Assembly (NCBI GenBank): GCA_027475525.1 | Contig: JAMWFC010000113.1 | Location: 62,001-126,000, forward strand | Direction: 5' to 3' | Source of the DNA: Macrolepiota albuminosa | Taxonomy: Eukaryota > Basidiomycota > Agaricomycetes > Agaricales > Agaricaceae | Length of the DNA stretch: 64,000 nucleotides | Shown here: positions 32,699-42,911 of the stretch, piece after piece | Numbering within the stretch: the stretch's first letter is position 1 | How the letters are laid out: every line of letters begins with the position of its first letter | Made by a program: the position numbers and the translations under genes | The notes under the pieces: generated by a model | Told to the model about the DNA's origin: nothing | Seen by the model: only the letters and a program-made list of their open reading frames with translations | The model's database searches: none

Positions 32699-34651
32699 AT
32701 GTCCGCCTCTGGCCTATCACGTCGTCGCGCAGCTGCATCAACAAACCATGATCCAGATGGCTCGCCCGCTCCAACCCGGACTAATTCTGTGAACTCACAA
32801 CAACCGCATTCGAATGGTAGCACAATACACCACGCGGGGTCTGCTTTTGCGGGCGGGAGCAAGATTGCATACGACCCACGGGACTTGGACCAGGACGCGG
32901 GAGAGGAGGCGAGAACTGGCGGGAAAATGCCGCGGCTGACGATTATGGAGGAGGTTCTGTTGCTGGGAATCAAGGATAAGCAGGTGAGTTTATGAATATT
33001 AATGGATTATTGATTTTCTGTAATATCAAATTGAGTTTCCTCAGACTAACTAATCCTTGTATAATTGTAGGGATACCTGTCATTCTGGAACGATAATATC
33101 TCTTATGCGCTACGGGGATGTATTCTCGTTGAGCTGGCGTTGCGCCGGCGTATAGCACTCGTCAAGGATCCAAACCGGAGACGAATCCCTCTTGCAGAAC
33201 GGATAGTTGAGGTTATTGACGACCGTCAGACTGGAGAGACGATACTTGATGAGGCGCTCAAGATGATAAAGTCCCAGGAGCACAGCAAAATGGGCATTAA
33301 CAGCTGGATAGATCTGCTCAGCGGTGCGTCTCTTGTCAACTCATGCCTGTTCTCTACGTTCTTCTTGTCGTTCTGCGTTTGGCTTCGCACTTTGGTCATC
33401 CATCTGATCTGGTTGAACCAAATTGAATGGACCAGCTCATTTCCTTCTGAACGAGAATTGGACACATTTTTTATCTCTCGTTCTTCCTTCTACCTACCTC
33501 ATCTGCTAAACCGTTGAATCGTTCTTTCGCGTCGTGGTCACGTGTCGATGACACTGACAGACAGATGGAGAACAAGGCCGTCTCTTGGTCCTTCAAATGG
33601 GTTCTTGTGATTAACACCTTGATTCAATTCAATCAAGTCGAATGGATCATTGGTGGCAGCTGCTCATCTTCCTTCTCCGGATGGTCTTTTTCGCGTTTCC
33701 ATCTGCCTTTCTGAATCTTCCTCCTTTCACTTCTCCTGCGCGGCTGCCTGCTGCAGGCTTTTTAAATGATTAATCAGCATGTAGCAGAGGACAGGAGGTG
33801 TTGACAAGGCATAGCACACTGGTTCCTTTAAAATGTTAACGTTAACTTCATCCTTCCAGTCCAGGTCTGGATTGTCTTATCTCCCTTTCGTCCTCGTTGC
33901 TCCAGTTGTACCAGTTGTCGTAAAAGTTGAAGCAACGGTTATCCTTTAGCTTCTGATATCCCATTACTTTCCTCTGATTCCATCTGTCTTCTTTACTCAT
34001 TTATGCTGAATCTGGCTTTCCTTCTACAAAGGTGAAACATGGAACGTCATGAAGATTGGGTTCCAGCTCAAGCAAGTACGAGAACGGCTTGCCAAGGGCC
34101 TGGTTGACAAAGGCGTCTTACGCACCGAGAAGCGTAATTTCCTCTTGTTCGACATGGCAACGCACCCTGTAGCCGATGTGCGAACGAAAGAATCCATTAT
34201 CAACCGTGCCGTATCACTACTCACTGCCACGACCGCCACTGTTCCACCGAACGCTCTGGACAAAGAAGGAACACAATGCCGTGTTCTACGGGCCGTATGT
34301 CTCGTGTGTGCCGCGTATGCCGCGAGCGTGCTGGACAATGCTTTTGTGCGGCTCGGGTATGAAGAGCGGGAGGCGGCGTTTGGGCGATGCGATGAGATCT
34401 TGGCGGAGTTTACGGTGTGGCCGTTTGGTGCTGGTGAGGGTTCTGGGGTCAGTGGAGAGGGAACGGCTGCGGCTGCAGCGAGGCGGCGGCAGGCGGCGAG
34501 GATTGGTGCCGGGAGTAGTGTGAGTGGACGGGACTCGGTACTTGGGCTTGTGCAGGAGGTCAAGAAGGAATCGTTGGGAGACGAGGATCCCAGTTTCGAG
34601 CTGATTGCTGGGGTTCTCGAAGTACTTTCAAAATTGGATTCGCTGCTGTGA
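32699..34651 (+). CDS. VPS74: Vps74/GOLPH3 family PI4P-binding Golgi protein
   Basis: Peripheral Golgi protein that binds phosphatidylinositol-4-phosphate and retains glycosyltransferases in the Golgi (known role of the family). Three exons: 32,699-32,983, 33,071-33,323 and 34,032-34,651, giving 385 residues. The N-terminal 75 residues are low complexity (Ser/Asn/Arg). The GPP34 domain starts with [30 protein letters not shown] sequence, then [49 protein letters not shown] and [13 protein letters not shown]-terminal alanine/glycine-rich insert at about residues 320-350 interrupts the last helices. The 708-bp second intron splits the conserved GETWN and is an order of magnitude longer than other introns here. 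The frame is kept through all junctions. Confidence 0.93.
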
Positions 34652-34847
34652 AGACGTCTGGGGCTCGTTCGTTCCCGTTGTTCCTCTATCCTCCATATAA
34701 GTTCTTTCTCCTGTTGTGCAATTTCTGTCGTTCTCGCTTGTTATATTTGTTTTCTTTCATACTCCGAGCAATATTTCATCATATATCAATTCAAACTGGA
34801 TTCAAATTCTCTTCGCCGTCGTTTGGTAATTTCATTATAACGTAAGA
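34652..34847. other. 3-prime flank of VPS74
   Basis: T-rich sequence after the stop, probably the 3-prime UTR and polyadenylation region. No gene. Confidence 0.4.
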
Positions 34848-35297
34848 TCAGTGAGAAGTCATCCGACAGAAGTGTCGAAGATATCCTAAAAGGCTATTGC
34901 TATTATGAACTGGGATTAATTTCATGAAATCGGGGTGACCAATCAATGTCGTGACTTGGGTAATCATCAGCCACTCTCCCAAGTACATCTCTTCCAACAT
35001 TTGCCGAGTCTCGATCTTGTTGATTGAACTGCCCATACAAAGGAGGGTGAGCGACAAAAGTTGTTTAGCATATGGCCGACAAGAATCAGAGGGTTCAGTC
35101 ATTTCTACCCGAGTCTTTCGCTCCATCGTTGGCACCGGACACCGTCGCACACCTGCATCCATAAGAGCTCTGAAAGTGCTGTTACACCCACGATAGGGGC
35201 TAATCTCTAGCGATTGTCTCGCATGTCGTGTGTAGATCTTTGCCGCATCTCTAGGTCGTCGGCTATCCTGTCCCGTGGTCACTTGGTGTGTCGCCAC
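34848..35297 (-). CDS. Hypothetical protein, weakly supported
   Basis: An uninterrupted minus-strand frame of 149 residues from an ATG at 35,297. It is polar with a conserved-looking middle (RQMLEEMYLGEW) and no signal peptide, membrane segment or domain that I recognise. Its length in a region with many stops is the only argument for it. It lies tail-to-tail with VPS74. It may be the last exon of a longer gene or a chance frame. Confidence 0.25.
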   Translation of the reverse strand: MATHQVTTGQDSRRPRDAAKIYTRHARQSLEISPYRGCNSTFRALMDAGVRRCPVPTMERKTRVEMTEPSDSCRPYAKQLLSLTLLCMGSSINKIETRQMLEEMYLGEWLMITQVTTLIGHPDFMKLIPVHNSNSLLGYLRHFCRMTSH

Positions 35298-36109
35298 TCA
35301 TCGGTTTACAGAGCAACAGATGACACGACTCATCGATTCTCAGGACTTGGTACATAATTGACATGTCTATCTAGTGCTCTTTGTCAACCCGGTCCGTACA
35401 ATTCAATCAAGGGTCAAGAAATTGTCTTCAGTGAGTCGCTGTGAGCCGCCGTTCGGGGCTAGAGAAGCCGAAGAAGGCCGCACCACTTAATGGTGGTAAG
35501 TCTGATGGGCTCAGGGCTGTGCCTGACCACCTCGCCTCTTATACATACATATGGACCAGCTCTTCGATGTTTTACTCCCCCCTCCTCACCCTCGTTCACC
35601 CTGTCCCCCCTTGATAACCTGGAGTAACCTCGGTGAGTGATGGTCACAATGTCTGATGTGATCACGTCTGCCATCGGGCGCCCCGTGCCCGTAGTAGTCC
35701 AGTACTGACCAGCCTTCTGTCACCTTCCTGCATACTCTGGACTAACAGTTGCGATTTTGCTACCAAGGCACCGTGGCCGGATACGGCTTCCCTCACATTG
35801 TCCGCAAGAGAATTATTAGTGTTCGTCTCTTACAGTTCGTACATAAATAAGAGTTTAAGTGTCGTACCTACAGCGTGCTTATCATAGCCCGGAATACCGC
35901 CTTCACTTCGGCCGAACACGTTAAAACGCTTAGTTGTCATCAGCTCTCTGCACAGGAAATCTAGTTAAGCGTAAAATCAATCTTGTCCGCCGTGCCTTCC
36001 TTCTGGCGATCCAAAAGCGCTCAACGAGTACAATTTCCAGAGCTGATTATATCGGCAACCATACTGTCCCGGAGCTGATTGCTTATTGCACAACGATCAA
36101 CTCTCAACA
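35298..36109. promoter_or_regulatory. Upstream region of the G-alpha gene
   Basis: About 800 bp with no gene. It contains a pyrimidine-rich tract (CCCCCCTCC-type, 35,575-35,612) and a TAAATAAG word near 35,845, both compatible with a fungal promoter. An upstream in-frame ATG at 36,086 would add eight residues to G-alpha. The ATG at 36,110 is preferred because relatives begin a few residues before an NDPFA motif. Confidence 0.4.
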
Positions 36110-38154
36110 ATGAAAGTCGGTGAAAATGACCCTTTCGCTATTTTCATCAACCCCCCGCCAGACGAGACCGCGGCAGAAAAGAGCGCTCGGGAACGACGTG
36201 AGGCGGAGGAGAAACGCGTCAGTGACCATATTGATGAAGAGCTCAAAGTTGAAAAGGCTGCGATGAGGAGACAAAGGGCCGTTGTCAAGGTACTGTTGCT
36301 CGGACAGTCAGAAAGTGGTGTGTCCATGTGTTTTCTATCCGTGTTTGGAAATTTAATTATTGAGTTCTATCTTCGCAGGTAAATCTACTACGCTCAAAAG
36401 TAGGGCTCTTGTTTCTTTACATGAGTTGCATGCTGATATACATTCTACGTCAAGATTTTCGGATGAAATATGCTCGTGCGGCCTGGAAGGCAGAACGGCT
36501 CTCATGGCGTTCTGTCATCCAACTGAATCTTATTCGTTCTATCATTACCATCGTCGAGGCACTCCAAGCTGAGATGGATGGCGAGCCCATTCAGCTGCTT
36601 TCCCGCCCACTTCCCACCCACGCCGAAACATCCGACGTGGCACCTCTATACGAATCCACAGACCCTGAATCTCCGGATTCTGATATGGGCACGTGGGCAT
36701 CAGAGCCCATACAGCTCACGGACACGCACGAGCTACTCAAACTGCGACTGGGACCACTTCGTCGTGTTGAGGCTGACCTGAAGCGCCGTCTCGGCGCGGG
36801 CACAGAAGAGGTCATAGGCGGGGCCGACGGTGTTGGTGTACTCGGTGAGGACCCTGTCGGACAGACAAAGGAGTTTGTGGTCAGAGGGTGGAAGCATGTG
36901 TTCGAGGGTCCACTCGCTGCGCTCAGTGGCAACAGCCAACACAATCCGCGGGAGAAGAGCGGGACTGTGGATGAAGCGACCGAGGTGATTGCGGAATGCA
37001 GGCAAGATATCAGCGCACTCTGGGTGGATCCAGCGGTGAAGGCAGTCCTAACGAAACGGAGAATACGGTTAGAGGACTCTGCTGGCTTGTACGTCTTCTC
37101 TTTGTTTGTCGGCGCGTAAAATTGGTGACGTGATTTCGAATTCCCCCAGTTTCCTAGACGACCTCGAACGTATAGCGACGAAGCATTATGAACCTACTGA
37201 TGACGATATCGTACGTGCACGACTCCGAACTCTCGGAATTCAGGAGTACAAGATCGAATTTGACCAAAGTAATTCCCTTATGACCAGTGCGTCCAATTTT
37301 GCTTTCATAATTGCTGTCAACATCTCAATGCTACACTTCAGATGTCGGTCTTGGTGGTAATTTTGGTCAGGAATGGAAGCTTTATGACGTGGGTGGAGCG
37401 CGGACTGTTGTATGTCGTTTACCTTTATGTGAACTATGCCAATTTAACCAGTCCCTTTGACTACATAGCGTAATGCCTGGGTACCCTATTTTGAAGGTGT
37501 CAACGCTATCATTTTCCGTGCGTCCTTCCTTGTGAAGTATTGCTTTCGTTGATATCTTACCTTGATTCCAGTCGCACGTACGTCTCTTGTTAGTAATTTC
37601 TTACCGCTTTCTAGCCGAAAAACACCAACAGCGATATCGTGTTTTGATGAACGCCTCACTGAAGACCCAAAAATCAATCGTCTCGAAGACTCTTTTCTCC
37701 TTTGGCGGGCAGTTTGTAGTTCCAAGATCCTCGCGAAGACGACCATGATCCTCTTCCTGAATAAATGCGATATATTGCGGAGGAAACTCAGGAGCGGCGT
37801 TCAGGTCAAGGATTTCCTTCCCAGCTATGGTAAACGTCAGAACGATGCCCTTTCTGTGACCAAATGTAAGTGAACTGTCCATATCTTGTTGCCAGGGAAG
37901 TTGAGAACAACTCTTTTTTGAAGATTTGAAAGATAAATTCAAGGATACGTGTCGCCAGCATTCACCTGAGCCCCGCGTGTGCTACTTTTACCCTACTTCT
38001 GTCACCGTAAGGATCCGTGATTTTATCGCGTAGTCCATGTGCACTTATCTGGGACTTCTTCCATTAAAAGGATACGAAAGCTACGGCGACAACCTTGAAG
38101 ACTGTCCGGGACAGTATTTTGCGTGAACACCTGAAGAACGCTGACTTTGTATGA
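36110..38154 (+). CDS. Non-canonical G-protein alpha subunit
   Basis: GTP-binding subunit of the heterotrimeric G-protein family. Ten exons: 36,110-36,317; 36,379-36,399; 36,455-37,088; 37,150-37,268; 37,342-37,409; 37,469-37,517; 37,572-37,577; 37,632-37,865; 37,924-38,006; 38,071-38,154, giving 501 residues. Every junction is GT-AG and in phase. P-loop GQSESGKST (65-73), switch I RLRTLGIQE, switch II DVGGAR (343-348), FLAPISCFDE, NKCD (412-415) and the final AT-containing SVTDTKAT loop identify the family. Unusual points: Ala347 replaces the catalytic Gln of DVGGQ; there is no N-terminal MGxxxS myristoylation signal; the helical domain carries an insert that brings the total to 501 instead of about 350; the C-terminus, ADFV, is not of receptor-coupling type. 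Basidiomycetes have expanded families of such divergent G-alpha. Slow or absent GTP hydrolysis is inferred. Confidence 0.93.
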
Positions 38155-39647
38155 GCTTCCCTTGCATAAATGGATCAATCTCACTGACCTTCCCATTCCT
38201 TGTTTTTCTATGGGTGCTCGATATCCTTTGCAGATATTATAAATGGTATGTTGGATCGCGCCTGGAACTTGTAGTTGTAGAGTACCCCAATTTCTCCGAT
38301 TGCCACATATTGCGAAACCCAACGCATGTATTTGATTTTTATTCCGAGATTCCACTAACGGTTCATATTCGGCCTCTTTCTCTTTCATCGTTATTTTTCG
38401 ATAATGGACAACGTGCTCAACTACAGGATGGTCTTCAAAAGTACTCTACTTAATCTGTTTGCGCAATGATGTTGAAGGTGTTTAGATGCTGTATTGCACC
38501 ATTTATGATCCCAGAACGCAAGGACATTAAGAGAACGATCATTCATCGTCCTTCTTGTCTTGATCGGCAAGGTGCAACAGTATAAGCTATGATTTATTAT
38601 TCATATTTCGCCTAGAACCTGTTCATTTGATCTATTACTTAGATATGCGAGGATCAACTAGACTCAACCAACATGGATACAAGCATTGTATCGGTGGAGG
38701 GAAAGGTTACCGGTTTAGGGATCAACATCAGTGGCAGATAATCTGTGGGAACCGCAGCGACACAGGTCATTCACCCTCGTGGGGATCCATTCAGCAGCAA
38801 TGTTTTAATATAGCACAGGAGGTCATGGTACTGAAGAATGGGCGGATCTCTCGAACGGAATTTATGCTTTGGCATGTAGAATCGAATCATAGGTCGCTAC
38901 CTTATAAGGTTGAAAGCCTCACGACGTAAGCATCACAAAAGAGCATACTGTCCGACTCGGGCATGCGAACCAATGTGTTACTAATGACCGCTTTACCCAT
39001 GTTAGCACAAAGTACGAACCTTACATTGACCGCAGCACAGCTGAGCTAGCATAACTATAAGTGGATGCCGATGCTGCAAGTTTTGGAAGGTGGGACTGCG
39101 CCTCTATCGTTATGTTGTCAAGGACAAATGAGGTCTCGCAGTAGCATGGGCTTTCGAGATCAACCAAGACACCCAGCCTCGAACATCGTCATCGCCATCA
39201 TCCCACTCGAAATTGATATATCTATGGCTGACAGATAATGCAGAACCTTGGATGAGATGAGTTCTGCTTCACCATGCTGTGAGCTTCAGTGAACAAGACT
39301 AACTGCTATAAACCTTGACTTTTGAGTGCCATAATCCAAATAGCCAAAGATGTCCATAGGTATCTAACTCAAAATCGTTGGCAACTTTCTCTGACGAACA
39401 AAGTGTTCATGCCTGGGATGTAACAATTCACAAATAGCTCACCTTGATCCGTACGTCTAAGCCCAAGATAAGAATGTCGATGTTGCGGTGTTTCCTGAGC
39501 GGAAAAGTTTGTATTAGTCCAGCTGTAAGAGGCTGAGAAGTCGGCCGTAGACATCTGTGGGAGGTTCAGGTCGATTCGCGGTGCAGAAGTAGAATTCCTT
39601 CGAGAACTAGAAGATGAGATGCTGCAAGATCCCATGCATATGAATGA
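38155..39647. other. Intergenic, no gene supported
   Basis: Many short frames. The minus frame 39,668-39,369 (99 codons, Ser-rich, with QMSTADFSASYSWTN and a GTGAGC donor-like site after LGLRRTDQ) could be an exon of an unrecognised gene, but no second exon can be joined with confidence. Confidence 0.3.
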
Positions 39648-39801
39648 GAAGGATAACGGACCGTTCAATGACAGGACCTCTAACGAACAACTTTAATTAA
39701 TCCGGTGTAGGGCATGACTTGTTCGAAGGATAACGGACCGTTCAATGACAGGACCTCTAACGAACAACTTTAATTAATCCGGTGTAGGGCATGACTTGTT
39801 C
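39648..39801. repeat. Perfect tandem duplication of 77 bp
   Basis: 39,648-39,724 (starts GAAGGATAACGG, ends GACTTGTTC) is repeated exactly at 39,725-39,801. The match stops at both ends without extending by even one base. Same unit length as the duplications at 6,911 and 41,542. Confidence 0.97.
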
Positions 39802-41541
39802 TTACGAAACCCTGATAAGGTTAGAAGCTGAGGCCAACCTGCAATTGTTAGGAATTCGACTAGAATACAATAAAAACCAATTTCTTTCATATTGAGACCG
39901 ACGTTTCAAATGCGGAGTGTTGATCTACAATCAACAGTAGATGAAAGTTTCATATGGATCATCTGCCTATCCATCGATATCTCGTTTTGATCTGTGTGAT
40001 ACCTGTGTTTAGATATCACTGGGACTAGCCGGCAGCTGCACGGAGTCCCAGCTACCATTGAATTATTTCAGTCCTGACTTACTCACGGTCACGTAGATGT
40101 CGTGACCGTAGTGTCACACCAATTGGATAAGCCCTCACCGAATAGCCATGGCTGCGAAGGCGAAAGCAAGGTCAGAGACCTTCAGAGTATACTTTTGAAT
40201 GGCAGAATCAGAACTTACACTCACTTACTACAGGACACTCATTGTTCGCATGATCTCTACAGCTCAAACGGGCTTTTTCTACACAACTCAGCGTCTTCGC
40301 CAGGGTCCAAGGCTTTCTGCTGTCAAGTATGATCCCAAAGGTAAATGATAGCTGAACTGAAGAAGACTGCTGCAAACTGACGTTGTGTGTAGTAAAGGCT
40401 CGAGTGTTATTCGTAGAGAGTAGGAAAACGAAGAAGTAGGCGATGGACCCAAAATCTATACCCATGCCATGTACTGCTCGACGTCTTTCTTCTGATTTCG
40501 TCTTGTTGTATTTTCATGGTGGGATGGGTCTCTTCAGACGTCTTACTACTCATGTGTGCGTTGTAATTTTCTGGCAACACATATGCGATACTAAAGTCGT
40601 CGGTTTCAGACTTACTTTTTCTATACATAATAACCCATGCCAGTCCCAAGTAGTCTAATCTCTCCCTTCGGGTCAATGAAAGCTTCATTTTGGCGCTTTA
40701 TAAAGTTTCATCGTGTCCTCTATGTTATCACTCTGGGACGCCAGTGGTAGCAGGAGTACTGTATCCTTGGTCAGCATCGATGATACTTCCATCATAATGC
40801 TTTACTTACAGTAGGTGACGAGTCTGATTGTGCGAATAATGACTGTCGATTTACTTACACTTCTGACAATCGGACAGTTTCTCATTACAGCTCATCATTC
40901 GACAATTGCAACAACTTTCATCAAGGGATGCTCTTCATGTTCTTGTGTCATTCAAAAGTTGAAAATGATATATTTGTAGTCTTCTGATTTGAATCGTATC
41001 CGATGGGATAAGAGTCACAAGCCAGAGATATCAACAACATTTCCTCAAACCTGAGGAGTTTGGTTCATGTAGTTGGCCCTTCACTTTCTGCTATATTGCT
41101 GAATGACTCGATCCTTCGAGAAACCGGCTCATCGACATCTGAAGCTGCCATTTCCAGTTCGGTCGTCAGCGTATCTCTACGTGGAACACCAGGGACTTGC
41201 TGGTAATCAATAGTGCGTCAACCATTGGACCCGATGTCGAGTATTCTTTCCGTATCCATCGTGCTGCATATCTAGCTTTTCAAAGCGCAGATCAATGATA
41301 GATACCTGGATAATTGGAATATTATGTGGTTTTCCCCAATAAGATTATCGAGATCAAAGGAGTGCTGGCGGACTGGTGCCTCGATGCTCATATCTGGTTA
41401 ACGTACGCCAATTCTTGTCCTTATCTTTCGTCTACCCTGTATAAAATCTAGTTATGTTGTCCGTAAAATACCATAAAGCGTTCAAATAAAGGTCCAAAAT
41501 AAACTACACACCACTCGACCAGACCATTCCCAGTGAACTAC
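39802..41541. other. Intergenic, one weak gene candidate
   Basis: Minus-strand frames at 40,688-40,407 and 40,465-40,208 could form two exons joined by an intron near 40,545-40,450. The first reads MKLSLTRRERLDYLGLAWV. No domain is recognised, and the second part has no clear continuation. The remainder holds nothing that I can identify. Confidence 0.25.
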
Positions 41542-41695
41542 CTAATTTACATGCAAATGCAACCAACAAATAGACTGACCAACCCCACGATTCACCAAAT
41601 AAGATACAAGATGTAATACTAATTTACATGCAAATGCAACCAACAAATAGACTGACCAACCCCACGATTCACCAAATAAGATACAAGATGTAATA
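41542..41695. repeat. Perfect tandem duplication of 77 bp
   Basis: 41,542-41,618 (starts CTAATTTACATGC, ends AAGATGTAATA) is repeated exactly at 41,619-41,695, with no extension of the match on either side. It sits just beyond the 3-prime end of the F-box gene. Confidence 0.97.
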
Positions 41696-41709
41696 AAATA
41701 CAAGTACCT

Positions 41710-42911
41710 TCATCGCTGACCATTAATACTGGTGACTTGCAGTCGGTACCTCCACTCCGGAAAGCGTTGCTCACACTTTTTTTTAATCCACTGACGGTGA
41801 GCTTTCCTAGCGTTCAAACGCAATTCGACGTGCGTCAACTGCTGGAGGCGCCCTAGGACTCGCACAAGCTTCGGCCAGTTGATGCCATTATCTGTATCTA
41901 ATCCGAGTTTATCACTCGGGATCAGCCAGAAACTGAAGGCAATTCGCTCCACGGAGTCAGGGAGTTCGATTAGAATCGCTATGACCCAATCAAAGGAGAG
42001 TTGTCGGGAATCCATACAACCGGCGCCGTGGATTGGATCCACGAGGTCAGTAAAGTGAATCGACTTCAGATTGATATTTTTCTTCGATGCAAAGCTTCGC
42101 ATAGTGCATCCTGCCGTAATTGATAGTAAGCATTGATATACAGCATGAAGAATAGACCTCGTCACTCACTCAGTTCATTTTTGGCAGAAATGACAAGTGA
42201 ACGAAGGGACGAGCCCACAGACGTCAAGAGGTCTCCAACCACGCGTTCATCCCTCATGGCAATATCTTCGAGGACAATCTCCTCTACTTTTCCCTCTATT
42301 GTCCCTTTCGATATCAATGTCGTCAATTTTGGGACCACTGGCATGCTATTCGCTCCCAAGTGAATTTTTCGTAGGTGCTTAAGCACTTTGCCTCTGCGCA
42401 CAGTCTGTTCGATATCAAAGCAATTCGTCCATGATACGTTCTTCAGTTGCAAACGTTCGAGTTTGCGGAATCGCTGCAGGAGAGCTACAAAGCCTGAATA
42501 GTCGATTCGGCACGATTCGAGCCTAAGGTATGTCACGCGAGAGCCGCTGAACCAGTGTGCGTCTGGCATGAAGTGCCAATATAACAAAGTAAGATGGGTT
42601 AGACTCCGCAAGGATGCGAGTGCTGAGAGATTGTGCTGCTGTTCTGAAGCACACTGATATCGCAGAGAGAGGGAGTAAATATTGGTGTGAAAGTGGGAGA
42701 CAGGCCTAGCAACGTGACATAGAAAGTTATCCAGGGATTTTTGCGGAAGGGAGAGGTCAAGGTTTACGGAACGGAAGAGGTGATGTCGACTCCTCGCCTG
42801 CCAAGCTTTGCACACGAGGTTACAAGCTTTCAAGGCACAGATGTCAGTGTCAAGGTAATCAATAATAATGTCAGTGAGCTCGATGGGGAGGACCTGAAGA
42901 AATTGGGACAT
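41710..42911 (-). CDS. F-box protein with leucine-rich C-terminal half
   Basis: Likely substrate receptor of an SCF ubiquitin ligase. Two exons on the minus strand, 42,911-42,170 and 42,110-41,710, joined over a 59-bp intron with a GTGAGT donor; 380 residues, frame kept. The F-box is at about residues 5-50: LPIELTDIIIDYLDTD, then CNLVCKAWQARSRHHLFRSV. The rest has spaced leucine-rich segments (LASLRSLTHLTLLYWHF, VTYLRLESCRI, LERLQLKNVSW, LVISAKNEL) characteristic of the large F-box families of mushrooms. The substrate cannot be predicted. The gene appears intact. Confidence 0.9.

Noticed and set aside
34024..34563. 179-residue minus-strand frame opposite VPS74 exon 3
   Set aside because: Antisense shadow of a well-supported conserved exon.
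36591..37005. Minus-strand frames opposite G-alpha exon 3
   Set aside because: Antisense shadows in a GC-rich exon with no motif of their own.
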